This document shows positions 38,901 through 48,322 of a stretch of 64,000 nt of DNA, in pieces; position 1 is the stretch's first letter; the number at the start of each line of letters is the position of its first letter. The notes under the pieces are model-generated. The model ran no database searches. It saw only the letters and a list, made by a program, of their open reading frames with translations, and was not told the DNA's origin. Location of the stretch: positions 19,599,528 to 19,663,527 of the forward strand of contig OZ026851.1 in the NCBI GenBank assembly GCA_964023205.1, given 5' to 3'. The stretch is from Lutraria lutraria. Taxonomy: Eukaryota; Mollusca; Bivalvia; Venerida; Mactridae. Made by a program: the position numbers and the translations under genes.

Positions 38901-41900
38901 AGGTCAGGGCCAATTTTTACCCTAGGGCCATAATATGAACAAATTTGGAAGAGGTCTGCTAGACAATACTACATACAAAATATCTTAACTCTAGGCCTTG
39001 TGGTTTTGGAAAAGATTTTTTAAATTTTCCTATATAAGCCTATATAAATCAAGCGACCCCTGGGGCGGGCCCAATTTTGACCCTAAAGCAATAATTTGAA
39101 CAAACTTGGTAGAGGTCCACTAGACAATGCTACATACCAAATATCTTAGCTCTAGGCCTTGTGGTTTAGGAGAAGAAGATTTTTCAAATTTTCCTATATA
39201 AAATAGAATAAACCCCAGGGCAGGGCCAATTTTGACCCCGGGGCCATAATTTGAACAAACCTGGTAGAGGTCCACTAGATAATGCCACATACAAAATATC
39301 TAAGCTCTAGGCCTTGCGGTTTCGGAGAAGATTTTTAAAATTTTCCAATATAAGTCTATATAAATCAAGTGACCCCCGGGGCGGGGCCAATTTTGACCCT
39401 AGGGCAATAATTTGAACAAACTTGGTAGAGGTCCACTAGACTATGCTACACACCAAATATCAAAGCTCTAGGAATTGTAGTTTTTGACAAGAAGATTTTT
39501 TAAATTTCCTATATAAGTCTATGTAAAATCAAGTTACCCCCTGGGCGGAGCCAATTTTGACCCCAGGGGAATAATTTGAACAAACTTTGTAGAGTTCCAT
39601 TAGACAATACTACATACCAAATATCTCAGCTCTAGGCCCTGTGGTTTCGGACAAGAAGATTTTTTAAGTTTTTTCTATTTGTTGCCATAGCAACCAGAGT
39701 TTTTAATGAAATTTAATTTTTTGAACAACTTTGAAAGGGGGCCACCCAAGGATCATTTCAGCAAAGTCTGGTTGCAATCGGAATAGCGGTGTAGGAGGAG
39801 ATGTTGTTTTAAGTAAATATTGACGCCGCTTCACTACGAACGACGCACGATGGACGCAGGGCGATCACAAAAGCTCACCCTGAGCACATTCGTGCTCTGG
39901 TGAGCTAAAAAGCAAAGAGTATAGGAAACGTTTAAAAACAGAAAATATATTACAAATCTAGACAATACAAAACTGAAAGATCTAGAAACACTTTCACTGA
40001 ACAAGAGGGCCAAGATGGCCCTATATCGCTCACATGACAATCACTGTTCACTCATTAAAACATTGTTTTGAACCAGTGACCTAGTTTTTGACCCCAGACG
40101 ACCTGTGTTTGAATTTGTCTCACATATCATTAAGACAAACAGTCTGACTAGGTTTGGTGAAGATACGATCAAAATTTGACATCTACAGTGTTAATAAGGT
40201 TTTCCAAAGATTTGACCTTGTGACCTGGTTTTTTACCCTAGGTGACCCATATTTGAACTTGTCCTTAATACCATTAAGACAAACAATCTGACAAGGTTTG
40301 GCCCAGATCCAATCAAAACCATGACATTTAGAGCTTTTACAAGATTTTTACCTAAGATTTGACCTTGTGACCCAGTTTTTGAACCCGGCTGACCCATGTT
40401 CATCCTTGACCCACATATCATTGAGGCAAACATTTTGACAAGGTTTGGTGAAGATCCAATTAAAACTGTGACATCTACAGTGTTAACAAAGTTTTCCTAA
40501 GATTTGACCTGGTGACCTAGTTATTGACCCCAGATGACCCATATTTATACTTGACCGTTATATCATTAAAACAAACGATTTGACAAAGTTTGGTGAAGAT
40601 CCAATAATAACTGTGAAATCTACAGTGTTAACATGGTTTTTCATAAGATTTGACCTAGCGACCTAGTTTTTGACCCAAGATGACCCATGTTCGAACTCGT
40701 CCAAGATATTATGAAGACAAACATTCTGACAAGGTTTCATGATCATCCAATCAAAACAGTGACTTCTAGAGTGTTCACAAGGTTTTCCAGCAATTTGCCC
40801 TAGTGACCTAATTTTACTACAGAAATTACCCAATTTCAAACTTGACCTACATATTATTAAAATAAACATTCTGACAAAGTTTCATGAAGATAAATTCAAA
40901 ACAGTGATTTCTACAGTGTTCACAAGGTTTTCCCTTATTTGGCCCTGGTGACCTAGTTTTTTACCCCAAATGGCCCAATATCGAACTCGTCCGAGATTTT
41001 GTTGATATTAACATTCTGACCCAGTTTTGCTAAAATTGAGCCAAAAATGTGGCCCCTAGTGTGGTCACAACAAAAAGTTTGACGACGCACGACGCCGGAC
41101 GCCGGACGGAGAGTGATCCTAATAGCTCACTTTGTGACATGTGAGCTAAAAACAAGATTCCTTACATTAAGTGTTTATAATATTAAAATGATATGCTACT
41201 ACTTTCATTCATTGTTTACATACATGTACTTACAATTGAGGTTTTTGGTTTTGCTTTGTCTGATTCTGAATGTTTTTTGTTAACGACTTCTTCAAGTTTC
41301 TGTTCATCCCATGTGTCCATCGTGTCTGTAATATAACACAATATGTGTGTATCATCGTGGGTTTTAACAAGGGTACAGTACAAGCAAGGTGGGTTTTCCA
41401 ATTTCCACCCACCCACAAGTTGTCACCATGAATGACAATTGTAAAATCCACCTTGCGTGTACTATATCAATAGAGCCAAATTATAAATACTGAAAATCAT
41501 AAGCGGCCAACCATTTTTGCTAAACAAGAGCCTTCAGCCACATTGTGTCTATATTTAACTTGGTTTGTATTAATGAAAATACTTCAGTGAAGATTAAATT
41601 AACCATAACTTTGCAATTTCTTCAGATATTTTCATCAAATACTGTGGAATCAATAATTTTCGTTGGGTTCATTTTTGTGGTTTTTACTAAAATGGCTATT
41701 TGGTGGGGACATAAATTCATGGATTTTGATTTTTGAAACGAAATGCCTTACCTCTGCATTTAAATTTGTGGGGATTTGATTTCATGGAGTCGACCGACGA
41801 AATCCACGAAATTAAATCCCCAACGAAAATTAATTATTCCACAGTAACTTTTATTTTGCTCAGAATTCATACAAGTTGTACATCAGATCTAAACTCTCCA

Positions 41901-44900
41901 ACCAGTGAGGAGTGTCACAGTTATGAATTATTTAAACTTTACCATCCCACAATATAACTTACCTTCATCTCGTACATCAGCATATAGGTTCTTTTTCTCA
42001 GATTTACGTGAAACATTCAAGTCATGAGAGAATTTACACTTATCTCCCTTGGTACACTGGCCTTGTTTGAAGAACTGGCATACCACAGACTTCGGGTCAA
42101 CACCTGAATAATTATAAGGTTTATAAATAATTTTACAACAAAACTCCAATACAGTCTGAATTCTGATATAATGACCCAGAATGAAATGTATGAATTGTAG
42201 ATATTTTTTTAATCGTTAAAAAATCTATGATTTTTATGATTGCCACAACTGTCAAGATCTTATAAGCTCAGATTGGACCAACACGATTGGTCCATGATTA
42301 AGAACACAATTTCAATAAAGATGTAAATTGTGATGGTAAATTTGGCATACCAATAATTCATCCAAAATGATTCATCATGAAATTCCATTTCAATACAAAA
42401 CAAGAGGGCCATGATGGCCCTATAAATGCTCACCAGGAGAAAAGGTCATTTGGAGATTAACATTGTTGAAGTTTTCTATACGAGTCTATGTAAGATCAAG
42501 TGACCCATCTGGGCCCTTTTTTATCCCATGGCCATTATATGAACAGATTTTAAAGAGGTCCATTAGACAAAGCTAGATACCAAATATCTTAGCTCTAGGC
42601 CTTGTCACTGGTTTCGGAGAAGAAGATTTTTTAAAATTTTCCTATATAAAATAGATTAAACCCCAGGGCAGGGCTAATTTTGACCCCGGGGCCATAATTT
42701 GAACAAACTTGGTAGAGGTCCACTACACAATGCCACATACAAAATATCTAAGCTCTAGGCCTTGCGGTTTCGGAGAAGAAGATTTTTTAAATTTTCCTAT
42801 ATAAGTCTAAATAAATCAAGTGACCCCCGGGGCGGGGCCAATTTTGACCCTAGGGCAATAATTTGAACAAACTTGGTAGAGGTCCACTAGACAATGCTAC
42901 ATACCAAATATCTTAGCTCTAGGCCTTGTGGTTTCGGAGAAGAAGATTTTTTAAATTTTCCTATATAAGTCTATATAAATCAAGTGACCCCCGGGGCGGG
43001 GCCAATTTTGACCCTAGGGCAATAATTTGAACAAACTTGGTAGAGGTCCACTAGACAATGCTACATACCAAATATCTTAGCTCTAGGCCTTGTGGTTTCG
43101 GAGAAGAAGATTTTTTAAATTTTCCTATATAAAATAGAATAAACCCCAGGGCAGGGCCAATTTTGACACTGGGGCCATAATTTGAACAAACTTGGTAGAG
43201 GTCCACTAGACAATGCCACATACAAAATATCTAAGCTCTAGGCCTTGCGGTTTCGGAGAAGAAGATTTTTTAAATTTTCCTATATAAGTCTATATAAATC
43301 AAGTGACCCTCGGGGCGGGGCCAATTTTGACCCTAGGGCAATAATTTGAACAAACTTGGTAGAGGTCCACTAGACAATGCTACATACCAAATATCTTAGC
43401 TCTAGGCCTTGTGGTTTCGGAGAAGAAGATTTTTTAAATTTTCCTATATAAGTCTATATAAATCAAGTGACCCCCGGGGCGGGGCCAATTTTGACCCTAG
43501 GGCAATAATTTGAACAAACTTGGTAGAGGTCCACTAGACAATGCTACATACCAAATATCTTAGCTCTAGGCCTTGTGGTTTCGGAGAAGAAGATTTTTTA
43601 AATTTTCCTATATAAAATAGAATAAACCCCAGGGCAGGGCCAATTTTGACACCAGGGCCATAATTTCAACAAACTTGGTAGTGGTCCACTAGACAATGCC
43701 ACATACAAAATATCTAAGCTCTAGGCCTTGCGGTTTCGGAGAAGAAGATTTTTTAAATTTTCCTATATAAGTCTATATAAATCAAGTGACCCTCGGGGCG
43801 GGGCCAATTTTGACCCTAGGGCAATAATTTGAACAAACTTGGTAGAGGTCCACTAGACAATGCTACATACCAAATATCTTAGCTCTAGGCCTTGTGGTTT
43901 CGGAGAAGAAGATTTTTTAAATTTTCCTTTATAAAATAGAATAAACCCCAGGGCAGGGCCAATTTTGACACCGGGGCCATAATTTCAACAAACTTGGTAG
44001 AGGTCCACTAGACAATGCCACATACAAAATATCTAAGCTCTAGGCCTTGCGGTTTCGGAGAAGAAGATTTTTTAAATTTTCCTATATAAGTCTATATAAA
44101 TCAAGTGACCCCCGGGGCGGGGCCAATTTTGACCCTAGGGCAATAATTTGAACAAACTTGGTAGAGGTCCACTAGACTATGCTACACACCAAATATCAAA
44201 GCTCTAGGCATTGTAGTTTTTGACAAGAAGATTTTTTAAATTTCCTATATAAGTCTATGTAAAATCAAGTTACCCCCGGGGCGGAGCCAATTTTGACCCT
44301 AGGAAAATAATTTGAACAATCTTTGTAGAGTTCCATTAGACAATGCTACATACCAAATATCTAAGCTCTAGGCCCTGTGGTTTCAGACAAGAAGATTTTT
44401 TAAGTTTTTTTCAATTTGTTGCCATAGCAACCAGAATTTTTAATGAAATTTAATTTTTTTAACAACTTTGAAAGGGGACCACCCAAGGATCATTCCAGCC
44501 AAGTTTGGTTGCAATTGGCATAGGGGTGTAGGAGGAGATGTTGTTTTAAGTAAACATGGACGCCACGTATTCGTAACGACGCACGACGGACGCCGGGCGA
44601 TCACAAAAGCTCACCCTGAGCACATTCGTGCTCTGGTGAGCTAAAAATAACATAAATAATTACAAGCTGAAATGACATAAAGATAAACCAATGTACCTTT
44701 TCCAACACTCTGAACAGGTTTGAACAATTTATTCAATTCATCTAGTTGACTTCCCTTCTTCAAAGCATCTTTAGGTTTGTTCAACTCCTCTAACTAGGAA
44801 GATAAAAACATAAAAATTGAACACAAAAGCATGGAATATTCCGTTTTTTTTCTCTTTAAGTCTTTTCATTGGGATTTTGGGAGGAATTATCACTAAAATT

Positions 44901-47900
44901 GCTGATTTGGGAAATAAAATAGCTAGTGTAAGTATTGGGAAATCCAGGGCTCTCCTTTGACCCTTAAAATGGCATTTTGACTCTTGAAATTTGCAAAATA
45001 AGGTTTTTGACTCTTGAGAATTGGAACCAAAGGATCAAATTCACTATTACATTAGTAGGAAATTTGGTTAACTCTTCAAATTTCTATCAGCTATGAGTCA
45101 TTTTGACCCCCAACTTTTGAAGTCTAGGGAGTACCCTGAAAACTGCATAATTTTAAAGAAAATTTCAATTGGGAAGTGGCCTTTAAAACGCCTCAGTTAC
45201 AGAAGGTGAAAAACGCCTGATATTCTCAAATCACATTGATCAATCAATTCACCTGACTTTTAATCATCTTATAGAATAAAAATTTGACAACATACATGTA
45301 CTTTGTTAAACCAAATGAGAAAAAAGTTTCACTTACTTTAGTTTTTTGTCCAGCATTTTTAACCTGATGAGTTACAGTTTTTATAAACCTCTGCTGTTTA
45401 GCACCCTTCTTATTTTTCAATCCAAATGTCTTATCCTGCAACAGAATATTTCATGTATGATGAATCAATTATTAAGCATTTAATATGTAACATGATGATC
45501 AATCATAGTTTATATATTTACATGCCATTTTAATCTATTATCCACAGTAACTAATTCAGCATCCAAGCTTAAAATAATTTATCACCTTTCAAGGTACTGT
45601 CCCTACAGAACAATAGACACACTATAATTTATATGTATGACACATTCAGACGTGAAATGGTACTAAATAAAGCAGGCTGCAAAATTAGCACTTGTCCAGG
45701 ACAAAAAAATTATTGATTCTGACAGGAAAACTATTCACTTTTGTTGATTCAGAATCAGACAAGTTATTCCAAAACCTAAATTCACAGACTGATAAAGGCA
45801 CTGATACATTTATGAAATGGTACAAAATGATAACAGTAAACGTCCTGCACCCATCTAGTATCACCAGTATACATCCGGATCAGTTCTTCCAGGGTTGCTA
45901 TATTACAGGGATATGTAACGGACGGAAACTGGCTACGAGATAACACGAGAATTCAAAGTTTTTGTGACCGTTCGAAAATCACATTGCTGTGATAATTTTA
46001 CCAAAATGGTCGCGAAAAATAAAATGTCAGCTTTTTGCAACAGCATTAGTATGTGAAGATATACTTAATTTCTTGATTTATTTTCATAGTTTGAGACTGA
46101 CATACTTCTTTATCGGTAGCATAACAAATTTTTCTCATTTTATTTTGTTATAGTACATAATTTCGTAATTGATTATGACCCATGTTTTGTTGCTTTCTGA
46201 GAAGCAGCCATTTTGCACATGTGTGATTTACACTGGAAAAATAAAATATCGCTGGACATTCATTTATTTTAATTACAAATGCGACCAAGTTGACAGCAAA
46301 ATGATGCAAAGTAATTCCATCGTGTGATTGGTTAAAATAATGCATGACGGTTGTAGCCAATCAGCATGCAGCGATTTATTCAGTGCGGCCAGACGAATGG
46401 TTTCCGTCATCATATACGACAAATTTATGCCAGACTATGAAGCGGGGATCTAGTGCATTTGTTCCCGGCCTCGTATGTAACGAGGTTCGTATGCTAGTAC
46501 ACATTATCCGTGACGTAATAAAAAGCTATATTTAGTATCACCACCGTATGTTCAAGTCAAAAAGGCTACCTAGATGCTGTATGTTGAAGCATTATTCAAT
46601 ATGCGAGGAATTCTAAAAGGAATGGACATGATAATGTGTACTTTATCATAAAATATATTGGATTTTTTTCATGGCTCTGAGCAAGGACTTATATACATAC
46701 ATGGATTCGCAACTGCTAAAAATAGCTCAAACGATATCGTTCAGCGATCCCACAATGCATTGCTATATACTCGGCAATGTCCGACAGCTGTAATTGGGTG
46801 TTTACGAATTTGATTATACTAAAAATACTCTGGCAATTGGGCACGGGAAATTGGTAAAGGATGCAACAAATTCCTTAAAGATATTGAGAATGAGATACAT
46901 TTATAATCCACAAAGTCTAAGTATAAGCATTGAAAAAGGCATCAGTCGAACATTTTAAATTCCAAGATGGCGGACATCTATTATAATCCTTTCGTCTCCG
47001 AGATAATACATTCGGAATACCACGGATATTTTCGCTGTTATTATCATTCGGATTATCACGGATATTTTCGTATTTTCGCTTTTGTAAACAATAGCTTGTA
47101 TTCCCGTTGATTCACATCTTATTATCGCGGGATTTGATTACTTTAAACTGTTAATACGGAAGTTGCGAATCCATGTATGTATATAAGTCCTTGCTCTGAG
47201 GGAATTATTTTCTGAGGGGAAGACACCGACTATCGGCGTCACTTTCTTAGTGAAAAAAAAACCCTGAGAGTTCAAAATAAGTTTTTTAAAGCACTAGCAT
47301 GAACTATATGTGGACTGTTGAAAATGAACAATTTACCAATAGTCCGAGTATACAATTTTTTGAAAGTTCACTAGCCCAACAAGAAATTTACTAGCCCCGG
47401 GCTGTAGGCTAATGGGTCAGCGTGAAGACTGTTCGTAATACATTTAATAGACTGTGTGTACTTTTAAACAACCAAGATCAGAAAATAACTATCCAGTTCC
47501 CTTATCTTATCAGTTATCTATTATTTAAATTACGCGCGAAATGTCCAATCGATGATGCAAGGTCTCGCTAGATCCCCCTGGCAGAATTCTGCATCTCTGG
47601 TTCCCTTTAGTGCCTCTTTAAGTCTTAGTGTGACATACATTTCTTAAATTTCTTTGAGTATGATTTAGTCAAATGAATATTTACAACCATGTAGTATGTT
47701 AAATGACAGAAAATCTAAAATGTGAGTTAACTAGGCTTTATTCATTACGGACAATGATGATATTTCGACCACTGCTCACTCGACAACTAGTCTACTTCGA
47801 AGCCGATCAAATTAGAACTATAACATGCTGAAATCATCCGTTAATTACCTCTATTATCTTCTCTTTCTTCTTCTGATCCGTCTTTTTAGACGGTTCGTTC

Positions 47901-47923
47901 GGCTTCTTCACCTTCGGAGGCAT
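29782..47923 (-). CDS. ZC3H15: ZC3H15 (DFRP1 / Tma46 family) CCCH zinc-finger protein, complete, 11 exons
   Basis: Exons in transcript order: 47923-47849, 45435-45337, 44793-44697, 42103-41963, 41325-41234, 36309-36204, 35392-35316, 34017-33949, 31971-31894, 31138-30892, 29987-29782. All junctions are GT...AG, phases agree, and the joined frame gives 428 codons plus TGA; the human protein is about 426. Seen: a Lys-rich N-terminus with [12 protein letters not shown], a hallmark of the family; CCCH finger 1 at C99, C107, C113, H117 (CX7CX5CX3H); CCCH finger 2 at C170, C188, C195, H199 (CX17CX6CX3H); a Lys-rich linker; [11 protein letters not shown]; and the acidic end [11 protein letters not shown]. 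Known of the family: it binds and stabilises the translational GTPase DRG1 and associates with ribosomes in the cytoplasm. Relative to the human protein, as remembered, about four residues are missing at the exon 4/5 junction. Introns 3 and 5 are heavily invaded by repeats. Identification is firm; exact ends of the mRNA are not known. Confidence 0.95.
30892..31138 (-). CDS. ZC3H15: ZC3H15 exon 10 (residues 279-360)
   Basis: Acceptor TTTTACAG, donor G|GTATGT, phase 1. It begins [20 protein letters not shown], nearly as in vertebrates (ISGREVFEF), then an acidic, poorly conserved Gly/Thr-rich stretch. Confidence 0.94.
31610..31835. repeat. Intronic dispersed repeat (empty-site copy)
   Basis: Matches 41470-41865: GCGGCCAACCATTTTTGGC, GATTAAATTGACCATAACTT, ATATTTCCATCAAATAACTT. 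This copy lacks the mariner-type insertion carried by the other. Confidence 0.75.
31894..31971 (-). CDS. ZC3H15: ZC3H15 exon 9 (residues 253-278)
   Basis: Acceptor TTTTGTAG, donor GGA|GTAAGT, phase 0, 26 codons. A basic helix-rich segment with [11 protein letters not shown], corresponding to KADFKAGKAL of vertebrates; part of the DRG1-binding region. Confidence 0.92.
32061..32122. repeat. 62-bp palindrome in intron 8
   Basis: CCATATAGTGTATTATCGCA at the left, its inverse (TGCGATAGTACACTATATGG) at the right; near-perfect hairpin. Confidence 0.8.
32725..32864. repeat. 140-bp imperfect palindrome in intron 8
   Basis: Arms from GTTACAGGGTTAGTAACTGA to the inverse at CTATCCCTGTAAC, including TGTGGAAAACCATAT and ATATGGTTTTCCACA. 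The mirrored arms make the two strands encode similar peptides, which explains overlapping look-alike frames here. Confidence 0.85.
33590..33840. repeat. Dispersed repeat in intron 8
   Basis: Starts AACAAGAGTGCCAGGTCAC and reads AAGTTTGGTGAGGATCC...; phrasing like the intronic tandem-core elements but with a single core. Confidence 0.45.
33949..34017 (-). CDS. ZC3H15: ZC3H15 exon 8 (residues 230-252)
   Basis: Acceptor TTCTCCAG, donor AAG|GTTTGT. It encodes [20 protein letters not shown] and then ERK, matching [20 protein letters not shown] of vertebrates; this is the start of the DRG-binding (DFRP) region. Confidence 0.94.
35316..35392 (-). CDS. ZC3H15: ZC3H15 exon 7 (residues 204-229)
   Basis: Acceptor TTTTTTAG, donor GAG|GTATAT. 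It encodes [20 protein letters not shown] and then LVEKE; the GFVLKKDKK and ISLEDLIE blocks of the family are recognisable. Confidence 0.93.
35717..35962. mobile_element. 246-bp MITE with about 32-bp TIRs (GCTACATTTTTCA family)
   Basis: Left ATTTGCTACGGTTCGCTACA then TTTTTCATGTAG; right, inverted, ATGTTTGCTACAGTTCACTA then CATTTTTCACATAG. A G-run is inside. Related to the foldback at 60410-60855. Confidence 0.7.
36204..36309 (-). CDS. ZC3H15: ZC3H15 exon 6, second CCCH finger (residues 169-203)
   Basis: Acceptor ACATTTCAG, donor G|GTATAT. It encodes [18 protein letters not shown] and then [17 protein letters not shown], the family-specific second finger (CX17CX6CX3H). It has no long open frame of its own and was found by following the family pattern. 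A 30-bp minisatellite begins only about 50 nt upstream of its acceptor. Confidence 0.95.
36360..37865. repeat. 30-bp minisatellite in ZC3H15 intron 5, about 50 copies
   Basis: Unit GATGAAGTACATGTGTACCA then TGAACTATCT (30 bp). Four end types alternate: ACTATCT, ACTATGT, ACAAAGT and ACAATGT. A shortened unit (GATGAAGTGCCATGAACTAT then GT) that lacks the ACATGTGTA part recurs. Overlapping long frames on both strands are repeat by-products. Confidence 0.97.
37868..37971 (+). repeat. 3' half of a V-type SINE
   Basis: GGAGTCTAGTACTGGATGAT ... AATTGTCCAACCTCATATAA and ...GTGTAAAACTCGAACAAAC match the 3' halves of the SINEs at 55026 and 58646. The tRNA head is missing, the usual 5' truncation. Confidence 0.7.
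37972..38790. repeat. Tandem-core element, GGGCCCATAACT core, in intron 5
   Basis: Head ACAAGAGGACCAAGATGGCC then CTTTATCGCTCACC; four core units of about 145 bp (AAGGGCCCATAACTCTTGAA); tail ACGCCGGACATTCATCGATC. Confidence 0.8.
38793..39908. repeat. Tandem-core element, TTGGTAGAGGTCCACTAG core, in intron 5
   Basis: Head ACAAGAGGGCCATGATGGCC then CTATAAATGCTCACC; about five core units of 155-165 bp; tail with GACGCACGATGGACGCAGGG and the hairpin AGCTCACCCTGAGCAC...GTGCTCTGGTGAGCT. Confidence 0.85.
40003..41151. repeat. Tandem-core element, TGACCCATGTT core, in intron 5
   Basis: Head ACAAGAGGGCCAAGATGGCC then CTATATCGCTCAC; about seven core units of roughly 145 bp; tail ACGACGCCGGACGCCGGACG and hairpin AGCTCACTTTGTGACATGTGAGCT. 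Core units contain TGACCT half-sites. Confidence 0.85.
41234..41325 (-). CDS. ZC3H15: ZC3H15 exon 5 (residues 138-168)
   Basis: Acceptor ATTACAG, donor ATT|GTAAGT, phase 0. It encodes [19 protein letters not shown], the conserved inter-finger block. Joined to exon 4 it reads RDE-D-TMD, so the ELEK stretch present in the human protein is absent; this could be real divergence or an alternative donor. Confidence 0.94.
41470..41865. repeat. Intronic dispersed repeat carrying an insertion
   Basis: Same repeat as 31610-31835, split by the 203-bp element at 41642-41844. Confidence 0.8.
41642..41844. mobile_element. 203-bp Tc1/mariner-type MITE with TA duplication
   Basis: TIRs CTGTGGAATCAATAATTTTC (left) and, inverted, CTGTGGAATAATTAATTTTC (right), about 27 bp. 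TA stands on both sides. The empty site CAAATAACTTTTATTTTGC exists at 31801-31819 with a single TA. Confidence 0.9.
41963..42103 (-). CDS. ZC3H15: ZC3H15 exon 4, first CCCH finger (residues 91-137)
   Basis: Acceptor TATTCAG, donor G|GTAAGT. It encodes [15 protein letters not shown] and then [12 protein letters not shown]: a canonical CX7CX5CX3H finger on one exon, nearly identical to the vertebrate one. Confidence 0.96.
42400..44646. repeat. Large tandem-core element in intron 3, 155/164-bp units
   Basis: Head AAGAGGGCCATGATGGCCCT then ATAAATGCTCACC; about 12 core units with TTGGTAGAGGTCCACTAGAC; tail with the AGCTCACCCTGAGCAC hairpin at about 44608-44642. Spacing of a fixed word is 164 or 155 bp, by unit type (GGGGCGGGGCC against CCCCAGGGCAGGG), in the order B A A B A A B A B A. 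Confidence 0.95.
44697..44793 (-). CDS. ZC3H15: ZC3H15 exon 3 (residues 59-90)
   Basis: Acceptor CTTCCTAG, donor G|GTACAT, phase 1. It encodes [14 protein letters not shown] and then the conserved [13 protein letters not shown] that precedes the first zinc finger (compare ELNELFKPV in vertebrates). Confidence 0.93.
44880..45240. other. Intron 2 sequence, no feature
   Basis: Includes TTTTGACTCTTGAAATTTGC-like phrases repeated loosely; nothing further supported. Confidence 0.3.
45337..45435 (-). CDS. ZC3H15: ZC3H15 exon 2 (residues 26-58)
   Basis: Follows TGTTGCAG and begins [15 protein letters not shown], the most conserved N-terminal block of the family. It ends at AAA|GTAAGT, phase 0, 33 codons. 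Confidence 0.95.
46170..46530. repeat. Segment related to the hAT-type element at 18.3-19.4 kb
   Basis: Shares with 18850-19205 the order GAGAAGCAG, TGTGTGATTTACACTG, TTGACAGCAAAATGATGC, GATTGGTTAAAAT, GTAGCCAATCAGCA, GCGATTTATTCAGTGCGGCC, GGGATCTAGTGCA and TATGTAACGAG. The element ends are not recognisable here. Confidence 0.7.
46682..47193. mobile_element. 512-bp MITE with perfect 33-bp TIRs and 7-bp target duplication
   Basis: Left end CAAGGACTTATATACATACA then TGGATTCGCAACT, exactly inverted at 47161-47193. CTCTGAG is duplicated at 46675-46681 and 47194-47200. No coding; superfamily unassigned. Confidence 0.9.
47849..47923 (-). CDS. ZC3H15: ZC3H15 exon 1 (residues 1-25)
   Basis: The start is ATG CCT CCG AAG, giving MPPK as in animal orthologues. 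The exon ends KEKIIE and then GTAATT (phase 0). No upstream in-frame ATG is needed: the family is known to start MPPK. Intron 1 (about 2.4 kb) contains the 46.68-47.19 kb MITE and the hAT-related segment. Confidence 0.93.
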
Positions 47924-47962
47924 TTTTCTCGTAGAAAATTGCACAATACTGCCACTTTTTTA

Positions 47963-47972
47963 ACCGGAAGTG
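47963..47972 (-). promoter_or_regulatory. ETS/GABPA-type site upstream of ZC3H15
   Basis: ACCGGAAGTG on the plus strand, 40 nt upstream of the start codon, is a near-ideal ETS-family site typical of housekeeping promoters. No TATA box is evident. The location fits a promoter or short 5' UTR. Confidence 0.5.
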
Positions 47973-48286
47973 TGCTTTTCGCGGGCAGGTGTAAAAGATA
48001 ATTTGCACGGAACGTTCCGGTATTTAATTTTTCTTAGTACGGTCACGTTATTAGTTGGGTATAGTAATATGATTTGCTGTTGTTCGCATTGATGGAAACT
48101 TACTGATTGTATGTTTGCGTAATTTCAATCAAACACATCACCGAATGAACACATATACTGAGTGTTACAATATTATACAGAAACAGACTATATATAATGA
48201 TCTCTATTGTACTGTAGTCTGTTACAAATCTAATATTAAGTCAGTTTATAAATAGTCGCCGTTCAAAACACATGCTTTACTTTTAT

Positions 48287-48322
48287 CAAGGACTTATATA
48301 CATACAAGTATATAAGTCCTTG
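48287..48322. mobile_element. 36-bp element consisting only of terminal repeats
   Basis: CAAGGACTTATATACATAC followed at once by AAGTATATAAGTCCTTG, i.e. the two ends of the 46682-47193 family with nothing between. Flanks CTTTTAT and CTTTTAA could be a diverged 7-bp duplication. Confidence 0.75.
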
